64,000 nucleotides of DNA from Halovenus salina (lineage in GTDB: Archaea; Halobacteriota; Halobacteria; Halobacteriales; Haloarculaceae), in assembly GCF_026410925.1 (NCBI RefSeq), contig NZ_CP112972.1, positions 310,001 to 374,000 of the forward strand, in the 5' to 3' direction. The notes under the pieces were generated by a model. It saw only the letters and a program-made list of their open reading frames with translations, searched no databases and was not told where the DNA came from. How positions within the stretch are numbered: position 1 is the first letter of the stretch; every line of letters begins with the position of its first letter. The translations under genes were made by a program, and so were the position numbers. Below are positions 53,501 to 62,223 of the stretch, in pieces.

Positions 53501-53793
53501 ATCGCATCGCTGGCGACGCTTTCACTTCCTTTTCCAGTGAACAGAATAAATGGGAGATCGGGGTGGGTCTCGCGGACAGCCTGCAGGAACTCGATACCAT
53601 TCTTGCCCGGCATATCGTAATCAGAGACGATGCAATCGGGCGGTCGGTCTCCGATCTGATCGAGTCCCTTGTCGGCGCTGGTGGCCGTTTCGAGAACGAG
53701 GCGGTTGTCTTCGCTTTCGAGCAACTCACTGGTCAACTCGAGGAGACTTGGATCATCGTCCACGTGAAGGACCCGAATTGGCGAAGTATCCAT
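50536..53793 (-). CDS. Hybrid sensor kinase: receiver, six PAS-like domains, HisKA, HATPase
   Basis: A 1085-residue cytoplasmic sensor kinase. The N-terminal receiver (residues 4-125) is intact, with D58 in DCIVSDYDMPGKNGIEF and Lys in DYLQKGSG. About six PAS repeats follow between residues 140 and 850, several with the fold mark GAWEYD or GAWAYD and linkers of the ITERYERRQELE type. The HisKA box SVVSHDLRNPLRTAGGRLEL is near residue 870. The ATPase boxes are LLENLFANAVEHGG, VADDGVGIPEGERED and GTGFGLRIAKQI. ATG at 53793 is chosen (MDTSPIRVLHVDDDPS); nine extra residues from 53820 are not family-like. It lies alone inside the 29-bp direct repeats. Confidence 0.94.
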   Translation of the reverse strand: MDTSPIRVLHVDDDPSLLELTSELLESEDNRLVLETATSADKGLDQIGDRPPDCIVSDYDMPGKNGIEFLQAVRETHPDLPFILFTGKGSESVASDAMAAGVTDYLQKGSGTEQYELLANRITNAVQAQRATQEATRQEELMRLTEFAGDTGGWELDLETEELTLTDGTRRLINLSPDDSLGLEEAIDLYHPDDRDEVRAALDQAAETGEQVQGTWRVRPNEGEQRLLDVTVTPVRSNGDITTLRGAVNDITERYERRQELESERRFIKQSLNALDDLFYVLDTDGTIRQWNDRVIDVTGYTESELDGMDATEIFPEDEQEGIANAISQTLADGRGAAEADLQTADGDRIPYEWTGARLTDTDGTTTGIVGIGRDLSERRQRERRFRALVEESNDVISIIDADGRFQYQSPSLERILGYDPEEMVGGLAWEYIHPDDCVAVMDTFEEWLTSPESRESVEYRAHHADGSWRWFEARASKQFDNPAVEGYVVNSRDVTERKQREQELERTQDLMANMEQLADAGAWEYDSGTDSLMITDGTRRLYGHDPDTDLSLEAALDAVHPGDRDLLRDRFNNCLETGEPYEIDIRLTTRDGGQRWLTARGERVTTDGNSSVVRGYIQDITEQTEQQQELEHRTDLFEKAQQIADVGAWAYDIERGTLTWTDKVYDIHGVSKDFDPSLDDAKELYHPEDQPKLSEAVNQAVTAGEPYDLEVRITARDDRTRWIRAVADPQTEDGDVVRVRGTVHDITDRKQRERELRQYEHFFKNSPDQIALLNEDLTVQYQSPPSSLHELDAIEVEGDNPLEYVHPDDRQTLSNHFEESLRNPGESFSEEFRAKDVSGEWRWVETRAINLLNEEPADGILVMIRDVTQKKRRQLERERQNERLEEFASVVSHDLRNPLRTAGGRLELAQADCDSTHLDNIGDALNRMDALIEDLLTLAQSGETVGNTEAVSLSSLIEKCWEVVPSENAALTVETDQTISADRSRLQQLLENLFANAVEHGGKDVTVRVGDLKEGFYVADDGVGIPEGEREDIFEAGYSTAEEGTGFGLRIAKQIVDAHGWDIRVTDSDDDGAQFEITGIDTPE

Positions 53794-54040
53794 GGTGTAC
53801 CAGTCATGTGAAGACTTCAAAAGCCTTTGTGCGCTGTTATCAGCACTGAAGCCACAGGCGGGGGGTGATCCGGTGAGTAATCTTCGCTGCGGTGGCTACA
53901 ACCTCTGTCTGTTGCACATAACAAGAAACATTCCAGATCCGATATCTGGATAGCCGGTTATGAGCGTCTCATTTCACAGTTGGCGTACCACCAGTACACG
54001 ATTGCATTGAGTTGGCGGTACATGTACATCGTCCGGGTTC

Positions 54041-54069
54041 GAGTGCCGAGGCCACCGATTTACTGGTAC
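54041..54069 (+). repeat. 29-bp direct repeat, copy 2
   Basis: The second identical copy of the repeat at 50297-50325, in the same orientation. It lies in the noncoding 53794-54206 stretch, which has lower GC than the genome average and no supported gene. The frames crossing it end within about 60 nt. Confidence 0.85.
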
Positions 54070-54206
54070 CTTATTTTGGCAGGGAGAGGCATCTGACGGA
54101 AGGTAATACGTCTGAGTTCTAGCCGTCATCAACCGTCACCACTGACGCACGCCAGTTTTAAGTACGCTGAACGCGGCAGTTGCTACATAATTGTGATATA
54201 GGCATA

Positions 54207-55724
54207 ATGAACACTTGGTCAATTGACTCATTGTCTAACTCTATCTCCAATAGGTTGAGTGTTCCACTTGAATTGTTTCTCGCGATGCTTGTGGGCACTG
54301 TGCTTCGCCTCTACCGCCTAGGTGAACAAGCGTTCTGGATAGACGAGGTCTTTATGATCACGATGACGACTGAGAGGACGTTGGGTGAATTACTATTCGA
54401 GGTTCCTCAATTTGAGCCTCATCCACCACTGTATAACGTATTCATGTGGGGGTGGGTTCGACTTGCTGGGATATCTGAGGTTTCGATGCGATTCACCTCG
54501 GTACTGTTCAGTGTCGCCACGCTTCCGGTGGCGTACCTTCTGGTGCGAAAGCTTTTCGACAGACCAACGGCGGCAGTTACCGTCGCTTTCCTCGCAATTT
54601 CACCGCTGCAGATCTGGTACGCTCAGGAAGGGCGAATGTACGCTCTGCTGGTGTTCCTTACGGTTCTTTCGTTCTACTTACTGGTCCGACTGTCGGATTC
54701 TTTTTCTTGCCTATCTGCAGCCAGTTATGTCACCGTCGGGGTGTTGATGGGGTATCTCCACGTATACGGGTTGTTCGTTCTGCTTGCGCAGGCACTATAT
54801 CTGGGAACAAGGTTGCTCATCAATCCGTCGGATCTTGATGTATCGTGGCGGAGTGGAGGTAGCATATACGTGAGTATCGGTTTCCTCACCAGTCCGTGGA
54901 CGGGACTACTCCTGCACCGCGCAATCGCGCCGGAGCAATACCCAGCGGATGCTGCCGCTTGGCTTCAGTCACCCGAACCCAGTGCGCTCGTTGAGACGTT
55001 CTCGCTTTTTTCATTTGGCGTTACAAAAGCGACACGGCCGTATAATATCTTAACACATCCCTCAGAAGTGTTTCTGATGGCGGTGGTACTCTGTTTGCTT
55101 GTGCTGATTGGCCTGTCCACAATGGGTGAGATAATCAAAGAAACAAACCAGTTCAGTCTCGTGGTTCTCTGGCTGGTTGTTCCGATTGGGGTTCCGTTCA
55201 TACTATCTGTTGCAGTCCGACCAATGTTTGAACTCAGGTACCTGATTGTGGCAGCGCCTGCGTTCCTAATTTTGGTTGCCCGAAGCATCCAGCTGATGGA
55301 AAGTCGTTATTTACGATACGCGCTTATCACAGTCATTCTCATCGGAATGCTCGTGCCGTTACCGGGCTATTATACAGAGCCACACAAGGACCAGTGGGAC
55401 GACGCAGCCGAATACGTTGATGACAATGCGATATCTGGGGATACCATTCTCGTTGTCCCAGGATGGACCTGGAACGGGCCAAGTGACGCGTTCAATCACT
55501 ACTTCAGCCGCGATGATGTCAGTATTAATCCACTCTATTCGTTCAGTCCACAGGAGGAGTACCAGAGCGCGGTTTCAGACGGTGGTGACGTGTATCTCGT
55601 GTTAAGCTATACGAACGAGCGTGAGGCAATAATCGATAGTGTGGCAATGGCGACTGAAACTGAACCGACTGAGCGTCATGAGTTCGTTAATATCGTTGTG
55701 GTCACATACGAGGTGCAGAGCTGA
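54207..55724 (+). CDS. Membrane glycosyltransferase (GT39/ArnT-like)
   Basis: A 505-residue polytopic membrane enzyme that probably moves a sugar from a lipid-phosphate donor to a surface acceptor. The signature of this class is early: GEQAFWIDEVFMITMTTERT with the catalytic-type Asp-Glu, then EPHPPLYNVFMWGWVRLAG. About ten to twelve hydrophobic helices follow (VTVAFLAISPLQIWYAQEGR, ILIGMLVPLPGYYTEPHKDQ after the last). The last 130 residues are soluble and outside. Codon use and GC are lower than neighbouring genes, so horizontal transfer is likely. ATG at 54207 is preferred. Acceptor and donor are unknown. Confidence 0.85.
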   Translation: MNTWSIDSLSNSISNRLSVPLELFLAMLVGTVLRLYRLGEQAFWIDEVFMITMTTERTLGELLFEVPQFEPHPPLYNVFMWGWVRLAGISEVSMRFTSVLFSVATLPVAYLLVRKLFDRPTAAVTVAFLAISPLQIWYAQEGRMYALLVFLTVLSFYLLVRLSDSFSCLSAASYVTVGVLMGYLHVYGLFVLLAQALYLGTRLLINPSDLDVSWRSGGSIYVSIGFLTSPWTGLLLHRAIAPEQYPADAAAWLQSPEPSALVETFSLFSFGVTKATRPYNILTHPSEVFLMAVVLCLLVLIGLSTMGEIIKETNQFSLVVLWLVVPIGVPFILSVAVRPMFELRYLIVAAPAFLILVARSIQLMESRYLRYALITVILIGMLVPLPGYYTEPHKDQWDDAAEYVDDNAISGDTILVVPGWTWNGPSDAFNHYFSRDDVSINPLYSFSPQEEYQSAVSDGGDVYLVLSYTNEREAIIDSVAMATETEPTERHEFVNIVVVTYEVQS

Positions 55725-56107
55725 GACATTGCAGTCCACTATCCAACGGAAGAAGTCTCTCGAGGGATGATTGTACGAGAGCTGATAGCTATGTCTGAGA
55801 TGTCATCAACGCCCGAGTCAGCATTGACGGGGCCGGATTTGAAACACCGAATAAAGTGAACTACACCTACAGTGAGAACTGTATCATCTCAATATCTTTT
55901 CGATCAGTATCAAACTACGGGACAGTTATTTGCCCGCTGAAACTGTCCAATCGCTGATCTGTGGTATGATAAATTGTCGATTGCTCATCTGCTCTTGTTC
56001 GGCTCGCAGTTCACACACGAGTGTCCTCGGGTCTCAAACGAGCAATGTTGTACAGATGATTATGTCAGGCCTACAGCAAGTGGCGGTAACGGCCACACAC
56101 GACCGTC
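55725..56107. other. Low-GC intergenic region with an inverted repeat
   Basis: About 380 bp with no protein-like frame. A perfect inverted repeat, GGACAGTT (55920-55927) and AACTGTCC (55941-55948), could be a terminator or the end of a decayed element. The region separates the glycosyltransferase from the convergent ParB-like gene. Confidence 0.45.
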
Positions 56108-56860
56108 TCAGCACGACGTAATATCCGAGAGGTCCGGATGCCCGTGATACGCGTCGAGGTCCTCCGGAAACGTATCACCGGAGGCAACAGCAATGCGGTC
56201 GCGGATCTGTTGCCACTCGACGTGTCGACAGAGTACGTTCACTGGAATCGACTCCAGCTCGAGTAGCGATGCAATCGTGAAGCGGTGTGAGCCCTCGGTC
56301 AGGAATATGTCGCCGTCACGTCCAACGAGGACGAGCGGCTCCAGATGGTTTGCGTACGTACTCTCGAACGCGTTGTCTGTCGCCTGTTCGTGACCTGCAG
56401 CAGCGTTGGGTCGGTACCCCGTCTCGCTAATCGACCTGTAGAGGTCGTCGATGTACTCACAACGCACCTGCCGAAAGGCATCAAGGATCTCGTAACCCCG
56501 AAACTGTCCGGTGGTTTTGATTTGCTGTGCTGCACGCTCGTACAGACCAGTCTCTTCCCACGGAACGTCGTTCAGAAAGTACTGTTCGAGGCTACGATAC
56601 AGTGTGCTCTCGCGCATCCGACGGTGGCTGCCGCCCCTGTCCCAATCACCACCCTGGACACGACCCATTCCGTAGTTGAGACGGAGTTCGGAGGCGAAAT
56701 ACGTCACCTCCTCGGGGGGAATCTCGACAAGCCGCCACGGATCTGACGGAGCTTCGTACTGACAGCGATTCACCTTGTCGTGCCAGCCTGCGTACTGCCG
56801 GAACGTCGATAACTCGATACGCCAGACGCCACGCTTTTCAAAAAATAGCTGTTGTCTCAA
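56108..56860 (-). CDS. ParB/sulfiredoxin-like domain protein
   Basis: A 250-residue protein. The C-terminal part resembles the ParB/sulfiredoxin N-terminal-like fold: LEPLVLVGRDGDIFLTEGSH, then RFTIASLLELESIPVNVLCR and HVEWQQIRDRIA, with the GSHR motif where GxxR is usual. The N-terminal half contains ELSTFRQYAGWHDKVNRCQY and EVTYFASELRLNYGMGRVQG. In haloarchaea such proteins accompany cell-surface and glycan genes, which fits the neighbouring glycosyltransferase. It may bind nucleotides or act as a kinase of small substrates; no role is proven. Confidence 0.75.
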   Translation of the reverse strand: MRQQLFFEKRGVWRIELSTFRQYAGWHDKVNRCQYEAPSDPWRLVEIPPEEVTYFASELRLNYGMGRVQGGDWDRGGSHRRMRESTLYRSLEQYFLNDVPWEETGLYERAAQQIKTTGQFRGYEILDAFRQVRCEYIDDLYRSISETGYRPNAAAGHEQATDNAFESTYANHLEPLVLVGRDGDIFLTEGSHRFTIASLLELESIPVNVLCRHVEWQQIRDRIAVASGDTFPEDLDAYHGHPDLSDITSC

Positions 56861-56925
56861 GCTGCCGTCTCCTCCTTTGGGAGATTATTAATTACTGATA
56901 ACGAACACTTGTGTATTTGTTTTTG

Positions 56926-58485
56926 ATGCAACTGCAGCCAATCATGAAGGCACCAGAGAGGGTGTTTGGGGAGGGACAGCTTAACTCAAGAATCGACACA
57001 TACGACCTGGTCTCCGAAATCGGGATTGACGAGGAGGAGATTGCCTGGCGAAAAGATTTTATCGGCTTCTCAGCGGCTGATGCGGACCGTCTCACACAAT
57101 ACCGAGACGCCTTCGACGAACATGCCGAGCAGGTTGCCGACGACTTCTACCAGAATATCACACAGTACGACGAGACAACCGAAGTGATGGGACGGTCGGG
57201 GAAAAATGTCGAGCAGCTCAAACGAACACAGTCGGCGTATCTCCGGACACTGGTCCAGGGAGAGTACGACATGCAGTACTTCCGTGATAGAGCACGCATT
57301 GGAAAGTTACACGATATGCTCGATATGCCGATGAAACAGTATATCGGGCAATATGGCGTCTACTACGACTTGATTCTCCCGCTCGTCTGTGACCGTCTCA
57401 AGGAGTCACTCGTCGACGAAATCGGGAACTCGGAGACGGAGATAACCGACGACCCGACTGGCGAAGCACTCGAACGGACTGTCGGCAGAGAGGTCGATGA
57501 AGCGATGCACGACATCCTCGCTATCCTACGACTCATCAACCTCGACATGCAGGTGGCGACCGACACGTACATCCACTCCTACAGCCAGAATCTCACCCGC
57601 GAACTACAGCGACAACAGGATGTCAGCAACACCGTTAAAGACGCCTGCGAACAACTCCAGACTGCCGCCAACGACATCGCGGCGAGCACCGAGGAGATCA
57701 GTGACCTCGCGCGGTCTCAGGTCGGAGCCGTCGAAGATGCCTCCGGGGAGGTTGGCGACATGTCGGCGACAGTTGAGGAAATTGCGTCGACGGCCGAACA
57801 GGTCGCGGCGACGAGCCGGCACGCCGAAACGCTCGCTGACGATGGTAGAGAGGTGGCGACTGACGCAATCGAGATGATGCGTCGCATCGACGGCTCGGCT
57901 GAAAAAGTCGCTACCGACATCGATACTCTTCAACAGCGCATCGAGGAGATTGACGAGATTGTCGACATCATCAACGACATCGCCGACCAGACGAATATGC
58001 TTGCGCTGAACGCCTCCATTGAGGCCGCTCGCGCAGGCGAGGCTGGGGACGGATTCGCCGTCGTCGCCGAGGAAGTCAAGTCGCTCGCCGAACAGTCACA
58101 ACAGCACGCAAGCGAGATAGAGGCGCTGGTCGATGGAATCAAGAAGGACACAGCCGAGGCTGTCACCAGTCTCGAAGAGACCACCCAGCAGGTCGAACAG
58201 GGAATCGACCAGGTCACGACAGCAATGGAGACGCTCCAAGAGATTGCAGAGAACGTCCAGGAGGCGTCCGAGGGCATTCAGGAGGTATCGAGTGCGACCG
58301 ACGACCAGGCCGCCGGTGCAGAGCAGCTCGCTTCGATGGTAGACCAGCTCGTCGAACAATCCGCCCAGGTCGCCGACGAGATAGAGGATGTAGCGGCCGC
58401 CAACGAACAGCAGGCGACCCAAATCAACGAGATAACAGAAACGGTAGACCGACTGGCCGACGGGGAGTTGGCATCTGACGTATAG
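56926..58485 (+). CDS. hemAT: HemAT-type globin-coupled aerotaxis transducer
   Basis: A 519-residue soluble chemotaxis transducer. Residues 25-190 form a globin-coupled sensor that binds heme; the proximal His is H129 in [13 protein letters not shown]. Residues 240-519 form the methyl-accepting signalling coiled coil, with the highly conserved hairpin tip [20 protein letters not shown] and [20 protein letters not shown]. No membrane helix is present, so it is cytoplasmic and reports O2 to CheA. The start may be ATG at 56926, ATG at 56944 or GTG at 56911; a TATA-like ATTATTAATTA at about 56884 gives a short leader for the first. It lies directly before the hydrogenase operon. Confidence 0.93.
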   Translation: MQLQPIMKAPERVFGEGQLNSRIDTYDLVSEIGIDEEEIAWRKDFIGFSAADADRLTQYRDAFDEHAEQVADDFYQNITQYDETTEVMGRSGKNVEQLKRTQSAYLRTLVQGEYDMQYFRDRARIGKLHDMLDMPMKQYIGQYGVYYDLILPLVCDRLKESLVDEIGNSETEITDDPTGEALERTVGREVDEAMHDILAILRLINLDMQVATDTYIHSYSQNLTRELQRQQDVSNTVKDACEQLQTAANDIAASTEEISDLARSQVGAVEDASGEVGDMSATVEEIASTAEQVAATSRHAETLADDGREVATDAIEMMRRIDGSAEKVATDIDTLQQRIEEIDEIVDIINDIADQTNMLALNASIEAARAGEAGDGFAVVAEEVKSLAEQSQQHASEIEALVDGIKKDTAEAVTSLEETTQQVEQGIDQVTTAMETLQEIAENVQEASEGIQEVSSATDDQAAGAEQLASMVDQLVEQSAQVADEIEDVAAANEQQATQINEITETVDRLADGELASDV

Positions 58486-58678
58486 CCCGGTTACTGTCGT
58501 TTCGACCCCTTTACTCTCTCCCTATCTGGTAAAAAGCCCTGTATATATTGGCCTTTCATCATTGGGTTTCCAGCCGTCATCAACTGGTACAGTAACTGTA
58601 TCGCTACCCGCCGGGATGGACTGTCAATGTGTGACTTGGGTCCGGCAGGGAAACCACTCGACGCTATAACGTAACACC

Positions 58679-59857
58679 ATGACCACTGCTGACACTGAGA
58701 GGAAGACAAGCACCGGAACGACAACGACACGACGGAACTTTCTCAAGCTCGTCGGCACCGTCAGCGCCGGCACGGTAATCACCCAGTACAGCTCGGAGGT
58801 CGCCAACGCGTTGGAAAAGGCAAGTGACGGAACCAAGGAGGTCGTCTGGCTCCAGGGCCAGACCTGTTCGGCCTGTACGATGTCCACCTTACAAGGGACA
58901 TCGCCAAGCCTCGAAGAGGCCATCTCACAGTTCAAGCTCGACGTGACATTCCACCCCGAGATCATGGCCGAGACTGGCGAGGCGGCGACCGAAGCGATGA
59001 GTTCCTCGCCGGACATCCTGATGGTCGAGGGTGCGATTCCGACGAAAATCCCCTCAGCTGCGACGTTCGGGCGGACCGAAGACGGGCAGCCCAAACCGGC
59101 CGTCGACTGGCTGCTCGAACTCGCCCCGGAGGCGGAGTACGTCATGGGTATCGGCACCTGTGCCTGCTACGGCGGCTGGCAGTCGGCACAGAACGGCGCA
59201 CCCGCTGTCGAGGACTTCGACGAGGAGGGTCCCTGGATGGATACGAACGTCACCGGTGCGAAAGGCCTTCAGTACACCCATAGGGAAGACGACGCGGGCG
59301 TACTCGGACCGGATTTCACCGCGAATTCGGGGCTTCCGGTCATCAACGTCCCCGGCTGTATGACACATCCGGACTACGTGCTGTTGACGGTTGCGACGCT
59401 TCTTAACGGCCACGAGCCAGACCTGGACGAGTTTAACCGACCGAAGGCGTTCTACGGACCGCTGGTCCACGACCAGTGCTCGCGGCGTGGCTATTTCGAC
59501 CGCGGCGAATTCGTCGACCACGTCGGCGACGGCTCCGGGAAGTGTCTGTACAACGTCGGCTGCAAGGGACCATACTGCCACTGCGACGACTCGGTCCGGC
59601 TCTGGAACGACGGAACGAGTGTCTGTCGCAACGTCGGTGCTCCCTGTATCGGCTGTATGGAGCCCGGGTTCTGGGACCGCATGACGCCGTTTTATGACCC
59701 TATCGAAGAGCAGGGCGTTGCGCTGACTGACGTCGAGACCGCCGGGAAGGTGGCGGTCGGTGCGACCGTCGCTGGTCTCGGCGCACACGCGGCTCGGAAG
59801 GCGATGGGCTACGGCGACACAGAGCCCGAGGAAGATGAAAAAGACAACACGGAGTGA
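58679..59857 (+). CDS. hyaA: [NiFe] uptake hydrogenase small subunit, Tat-exported
   Basis: A 392-residue electron-transfer subunit of a membrane-bound group-1-like hydrogenase. The Tat signal is TTRRNFLKLVGTVSAGTVIT. Iron-sulfur ligands are all visible: proximal cluster in LQGQTCSACTMS, GTCACYGGWQ and INVPGCMTHP; distal and medial clusters in VHDQCSRRGYFDRGEFVD, GKCLYNVGCKGPYCHCDD and SVCRNVGAPCIGCMEPGFWD. A C-terminal membrane helix (VAVGATVAGLGAHAARKAMG) anchors it. Six bp separate it from the large subunit. The 193-bp gap upstream holds TATATATT at about 58542, a possible promoter. Confidence 0.96.
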   Translation: MTTADTERKTSTGTTTTRRNFLKLVGTVSAGTVITQYSSEVANALEKASDGTKEVVWLQGQTCSACTMSTLQGTSPSLEEAISQFKLDVTFHPEIMAETGEAATEAMSSSPDILMVEGAIPTKIPSAATFGRTEDGQPKPAVDWLLELAPEAEYVMGIGTCACYGGWQSAQNGAPAVEDFDEEGPWMDTNVTGAKGLQYTHREDDAGVLGPDFTANSGLPVINVPGCMTHPDYVLLTVATLLNGHEPDLDEFNRPKAFYGPLVHDQCSRRGYFDRGEFVDHVGDGSGKCLYNVGCKGPYCHCDDSVRLWNDGTSVCRNVGAPCIGCMEPGFWDRMTPFYDPIEEQGVALTDVETAGKVAVGATVAGLGAHAARKAMGYGDTEPEEDEKDNTE

Positions 59858-59863
59858 TTACAG

Positions 59864-61426
59864 ATGCCAGAAATCGAAATCGACCCGACGACACGGATCG
59901 AGGGCCATCACAGCACGACACTACAGGTAGACGACGGTGTTGTCACAGAGGCCAAAAGCCACATGGATATGTTCCGGGGGATGGAGATGGTCGTTCTGGA
60001 CCGACCGCCGTCGGATGCTCCGGTCTTTACTCAGCGGGTCTGTGGGGTCTGTTTCACTGTCCACCGGATGAGTTCGCTGCTGGCAATCGAAAACGCCGCG
60101 AAACGGGCTGGCGTCTTCGACGGCGTCCCCGAGACCGCTCGCCAGATGCGGAACCTCCTCGAACGGATTGCGACGCTGTGGAACCACGCAGTCCACATGT
60201 TCGCGCTGGTCGGTCCCGACTACAGCGACGCCGTCGCGGGCACCGGACTGGAGCGGCTTGACCCCATGGAAGGCGAGGGCTACAAGCGCGCGCTCGAAGC
60301 ACAGCGCGAGCTGTTGCAAGGGTTTGCGGAGTTCGGCGGGAAAGCCCCCCACCCCCTCACCTACGCACCGGGCGGTATGTCGGCGACGCCGACCGCGGGC
60401 AAGCTCCAGAACATCCGTGACCAGGTCGAGTTCGTCAGCGACTGGCTCGGGCCGACCGACGCCGTCCCCGAGGTCATCGAGAACGTCCGCAACGACGAGT
60501 TCGACCCGGACCTCGGCGAGGGGCTGCACGACATCGTCTCGCTTCTGTTCGCCGCCAAGGAAGCCGGTGCCGACGATTTCGGTGTCGGGCCCGGCCGGTA
60601 CTACTGCAACGGAATCTACCCCGACGGCGACGGCAACAGAGAGATTCCGCCCGGAATCTACGTCGACGGCGAACTCTCCCACCCTGACAAGGCCGATATC
60701 ACGTCGGCAATCAGTGAGAGCACCGCCCGCTCGTGGTACACAGACGACTCCGGCGGACATCCGATGGAGGAGTCTCCTCCCAAGCCAGACCCCGAGAAAG
60801 AGGGCGCGTACTCCTGGGGGAAGGCACCGCGCTACGACGGGATGAACATGGAGACCGGCTCGCTCGCCCGGCTGATTGTCACCGAGCGTGACCCCTTCGA
60901 CCTGCGGGCGACACTCGGCGGCGACCCGACCAAGAGCAGTACGCTCAACCGCCTGATTGCGCGCGCCCAGGAATCACTTCTCCTCCGCGACCAGATTCTC
61001 GACCTCCTCGGCGACATCGAGCCGGATTCGACGGTCAACCACGGCTGGACCGACGACTTCAGCGGCGAGGGCGTCGGCCTCTGGGAAGCGTCCCGTGGCG
61101 CGCTCTCGCACTGGGTGAAAATCGAGGACGGAACCATCACCAACTACCAGATTATCACGCCGACGCTGTGGAACCTCGGTCCCCGCGACGAGAGCGGCAT
61201 CCCCAGCATCTTCGAGGGGGCCGTCGAGGGGATGGCAGTCGAAGACTACGAGAACCCGATAAACGTGATGCGGACGGTCCGGTCGTTCGACCCGTGTCTG
61301 GCCTGCTCGGTCCACGTCGAGAGCCCAGCGGGTACCTACTCCGAGGAGGTCACGCCCGCCTCACCAGCAAGTGTCGCAACGGGGGGTGACAGACCGTACG
61401 CCGGTCAGGAGGTGGACGAACAGTGA
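59864..61426 (+). CDS. hyaB: [NiFe] uptake hydrogenase large subunit
   Basis: A 520-residue catalytic subunit that splits H2 at a Ni-Fe centre. The N-terminal family block is DPTTRIEGHHSTTLQVDDG. The L1 motif is TQRVCGVCFTVHRM (RxCGxC) and the L2 motif is RSFDPCLACSVHVE (DPCxxCxxH), giving four nickel-ligand cysteines. A maturation protease should cut after the His of L2 and release a tail of about 36 residues, longer than the tail of 15-25 that is usual. It overlaps the cytochrome gene (GTGA) and rides out through the twin-arginine pathway with the small subunit. Confidence 0.97.
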   Translation: MPEIEIDPTTRIEGHHSTTLQVDDGVVTEAKSHMDMFRGMEMVVLDRPPSDAPVFTQRVCGVCFTVHRMSSLLAIENAAKRAGVFDGVPETARQMRNLLERIATLWNHAVHMFALVGPDYSDAVAGTGLERLDPMEGEGYKRALEAQRELLQGFAEFGGKAPHPLTYAPGGMSATPTAGKLQNIRDQVEFVSDWLGPTDAVPEVIENVRNDEFDPDLGEGLHDIVSLLFAAKEAGADDFGVGPGRYYCNGIYPDGDGNREIPPGIYVDGELSHPDKADITSAISESTARSWYTDDSGGHPMEESPPKPDPEKEGAYSWGKAPRYDGMNMETGSLARLIVTERDPFDLRATLGGDPTKSSTLNRLIARAQESLLLRDQILDLLGDIEPDSTVNHGWTDDFSGEGVGLWEASRGALSHWVKIEDGTITNYQIITPTLWNLGPRDESGIPSIFEGAVEGMAVEDYENPINVMRTVRSFDPCLACSVHVESPAGTYSEEVTPASPASVATGGDRPYAGQEVDEQ

Positions 61427-62223
61427 GCACCGACTCCGGCCTCCGGGACCGACTCGCCGAGTTTGCCGCGGCACTCCGCCATCCCTCGGAGGGACTCGAC
61501 GACCGCTTCGAGCGCCTCAGAGAGGTCAAAGAGCGCGAGACGGTACAGCGCCACAGCCTTGGCGCACGGATCTCTCACTGGACACAGGCGTTTCTGATGT
61601 TCGTGTTGATGGTGACGGGATACGCCATCTGGACGGGGAACTACGGCCCCCTGAACGTCGCACCGTGGGACGGCTACTTCATCTCCTTCGGGCTGCACAT
61701 GTGGGCCGGGACGTTGCTGATGGCGGTCCTGTTCGTGCTCTTTCCGCTGTATCACGTCTTCGTCGACGGCCACCGCCAGCTCGCCGAACCCGACGACGTT
61801 CGGGTGACCGTCCGGGTCGCACAGGCCTTTGTCGGCCTAAAGTCGTACATTCCCGGCTACCACCGCGCCCGGGAGACCTACGACGAAGACGAGGGCGACT
61901 GGGTGGCGTATCACCCGATGCAGAAGACGTTCTTCTGGTGGGTGTCGATTTTCTTCGGCGTCCTCGCAGTCACTGGCTTCAGCATGTACGCCGAGATGCT
62001 CGAAGACCCGGTCTGGTGGGTCGAAATCCTCGGCTTCCTCTCGCCGTGGCTGGCGTTCGAACACCTCCTACAGATTCACCTGCTCGTCGCATTTGTCGTC
62101 CTCGCGATGGTGCTCGGGCACGTCTACTTCGCGGTCTTGCCGAGCAACCACGCGGCGCTGAAGTCGATGGTGTTCGGAAACATTGACGCCTACGTCGTCA
62201 GGGAGGACGATGACGACGAGTAG
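61423..62223 (+). CDS. hyaC: Hydrogenase cytochrome b subunit
   Basis: A 266-residue di-heme b-type membrane subunit that passes electrons from the hydrogenase to quinone. Helices are ISHWTQAFLMFVLMVTGYAI, FGLHMWAGTLLMAVLFVLFP, FFWWVSIFFGVLAVTGFSMY and LLQIHLLVAFVVLAMVLGHV; heme-ligand histidines lie in RISHW, LHMWAG, QIHLL and LGHVYF. The N-terminal 50 residues are a charged cytoplasmic part. GTG at 61423 overlaps the large-subunit stop. The next start at 62210 lies within its last codons. Confidence 0.93.
   Translation: MSTDSGLRDRLAEFAAALRHPSEGLDDRFERLREVKERETVQRHSLGARISHWTQAFLMFVLMVTGYAIWTGNYGPLNVAPWDGYFISFGLHMWAGTLLMAVLFVLFPLYHVFVDGHRQLAEPDDVRVTVRVAQAFVGLKSYIPGYHRARETYDEDEGDWVAYHPMQKTFFWWVSIFFGVLAVTGFSMYAEMLEDPVWWVEILGFLSPWLAFEHLLQIHLLVAFVVLAMVLGHVYFAVLPSNHAALKSMVFGNIDAYVVREDDDDE

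Noticed and set aside
55930..56121. 63-codon frame in the low-GC gap
   Set aside because: Composition is not protein-like and it overlaps the end of the ParB-like gene.
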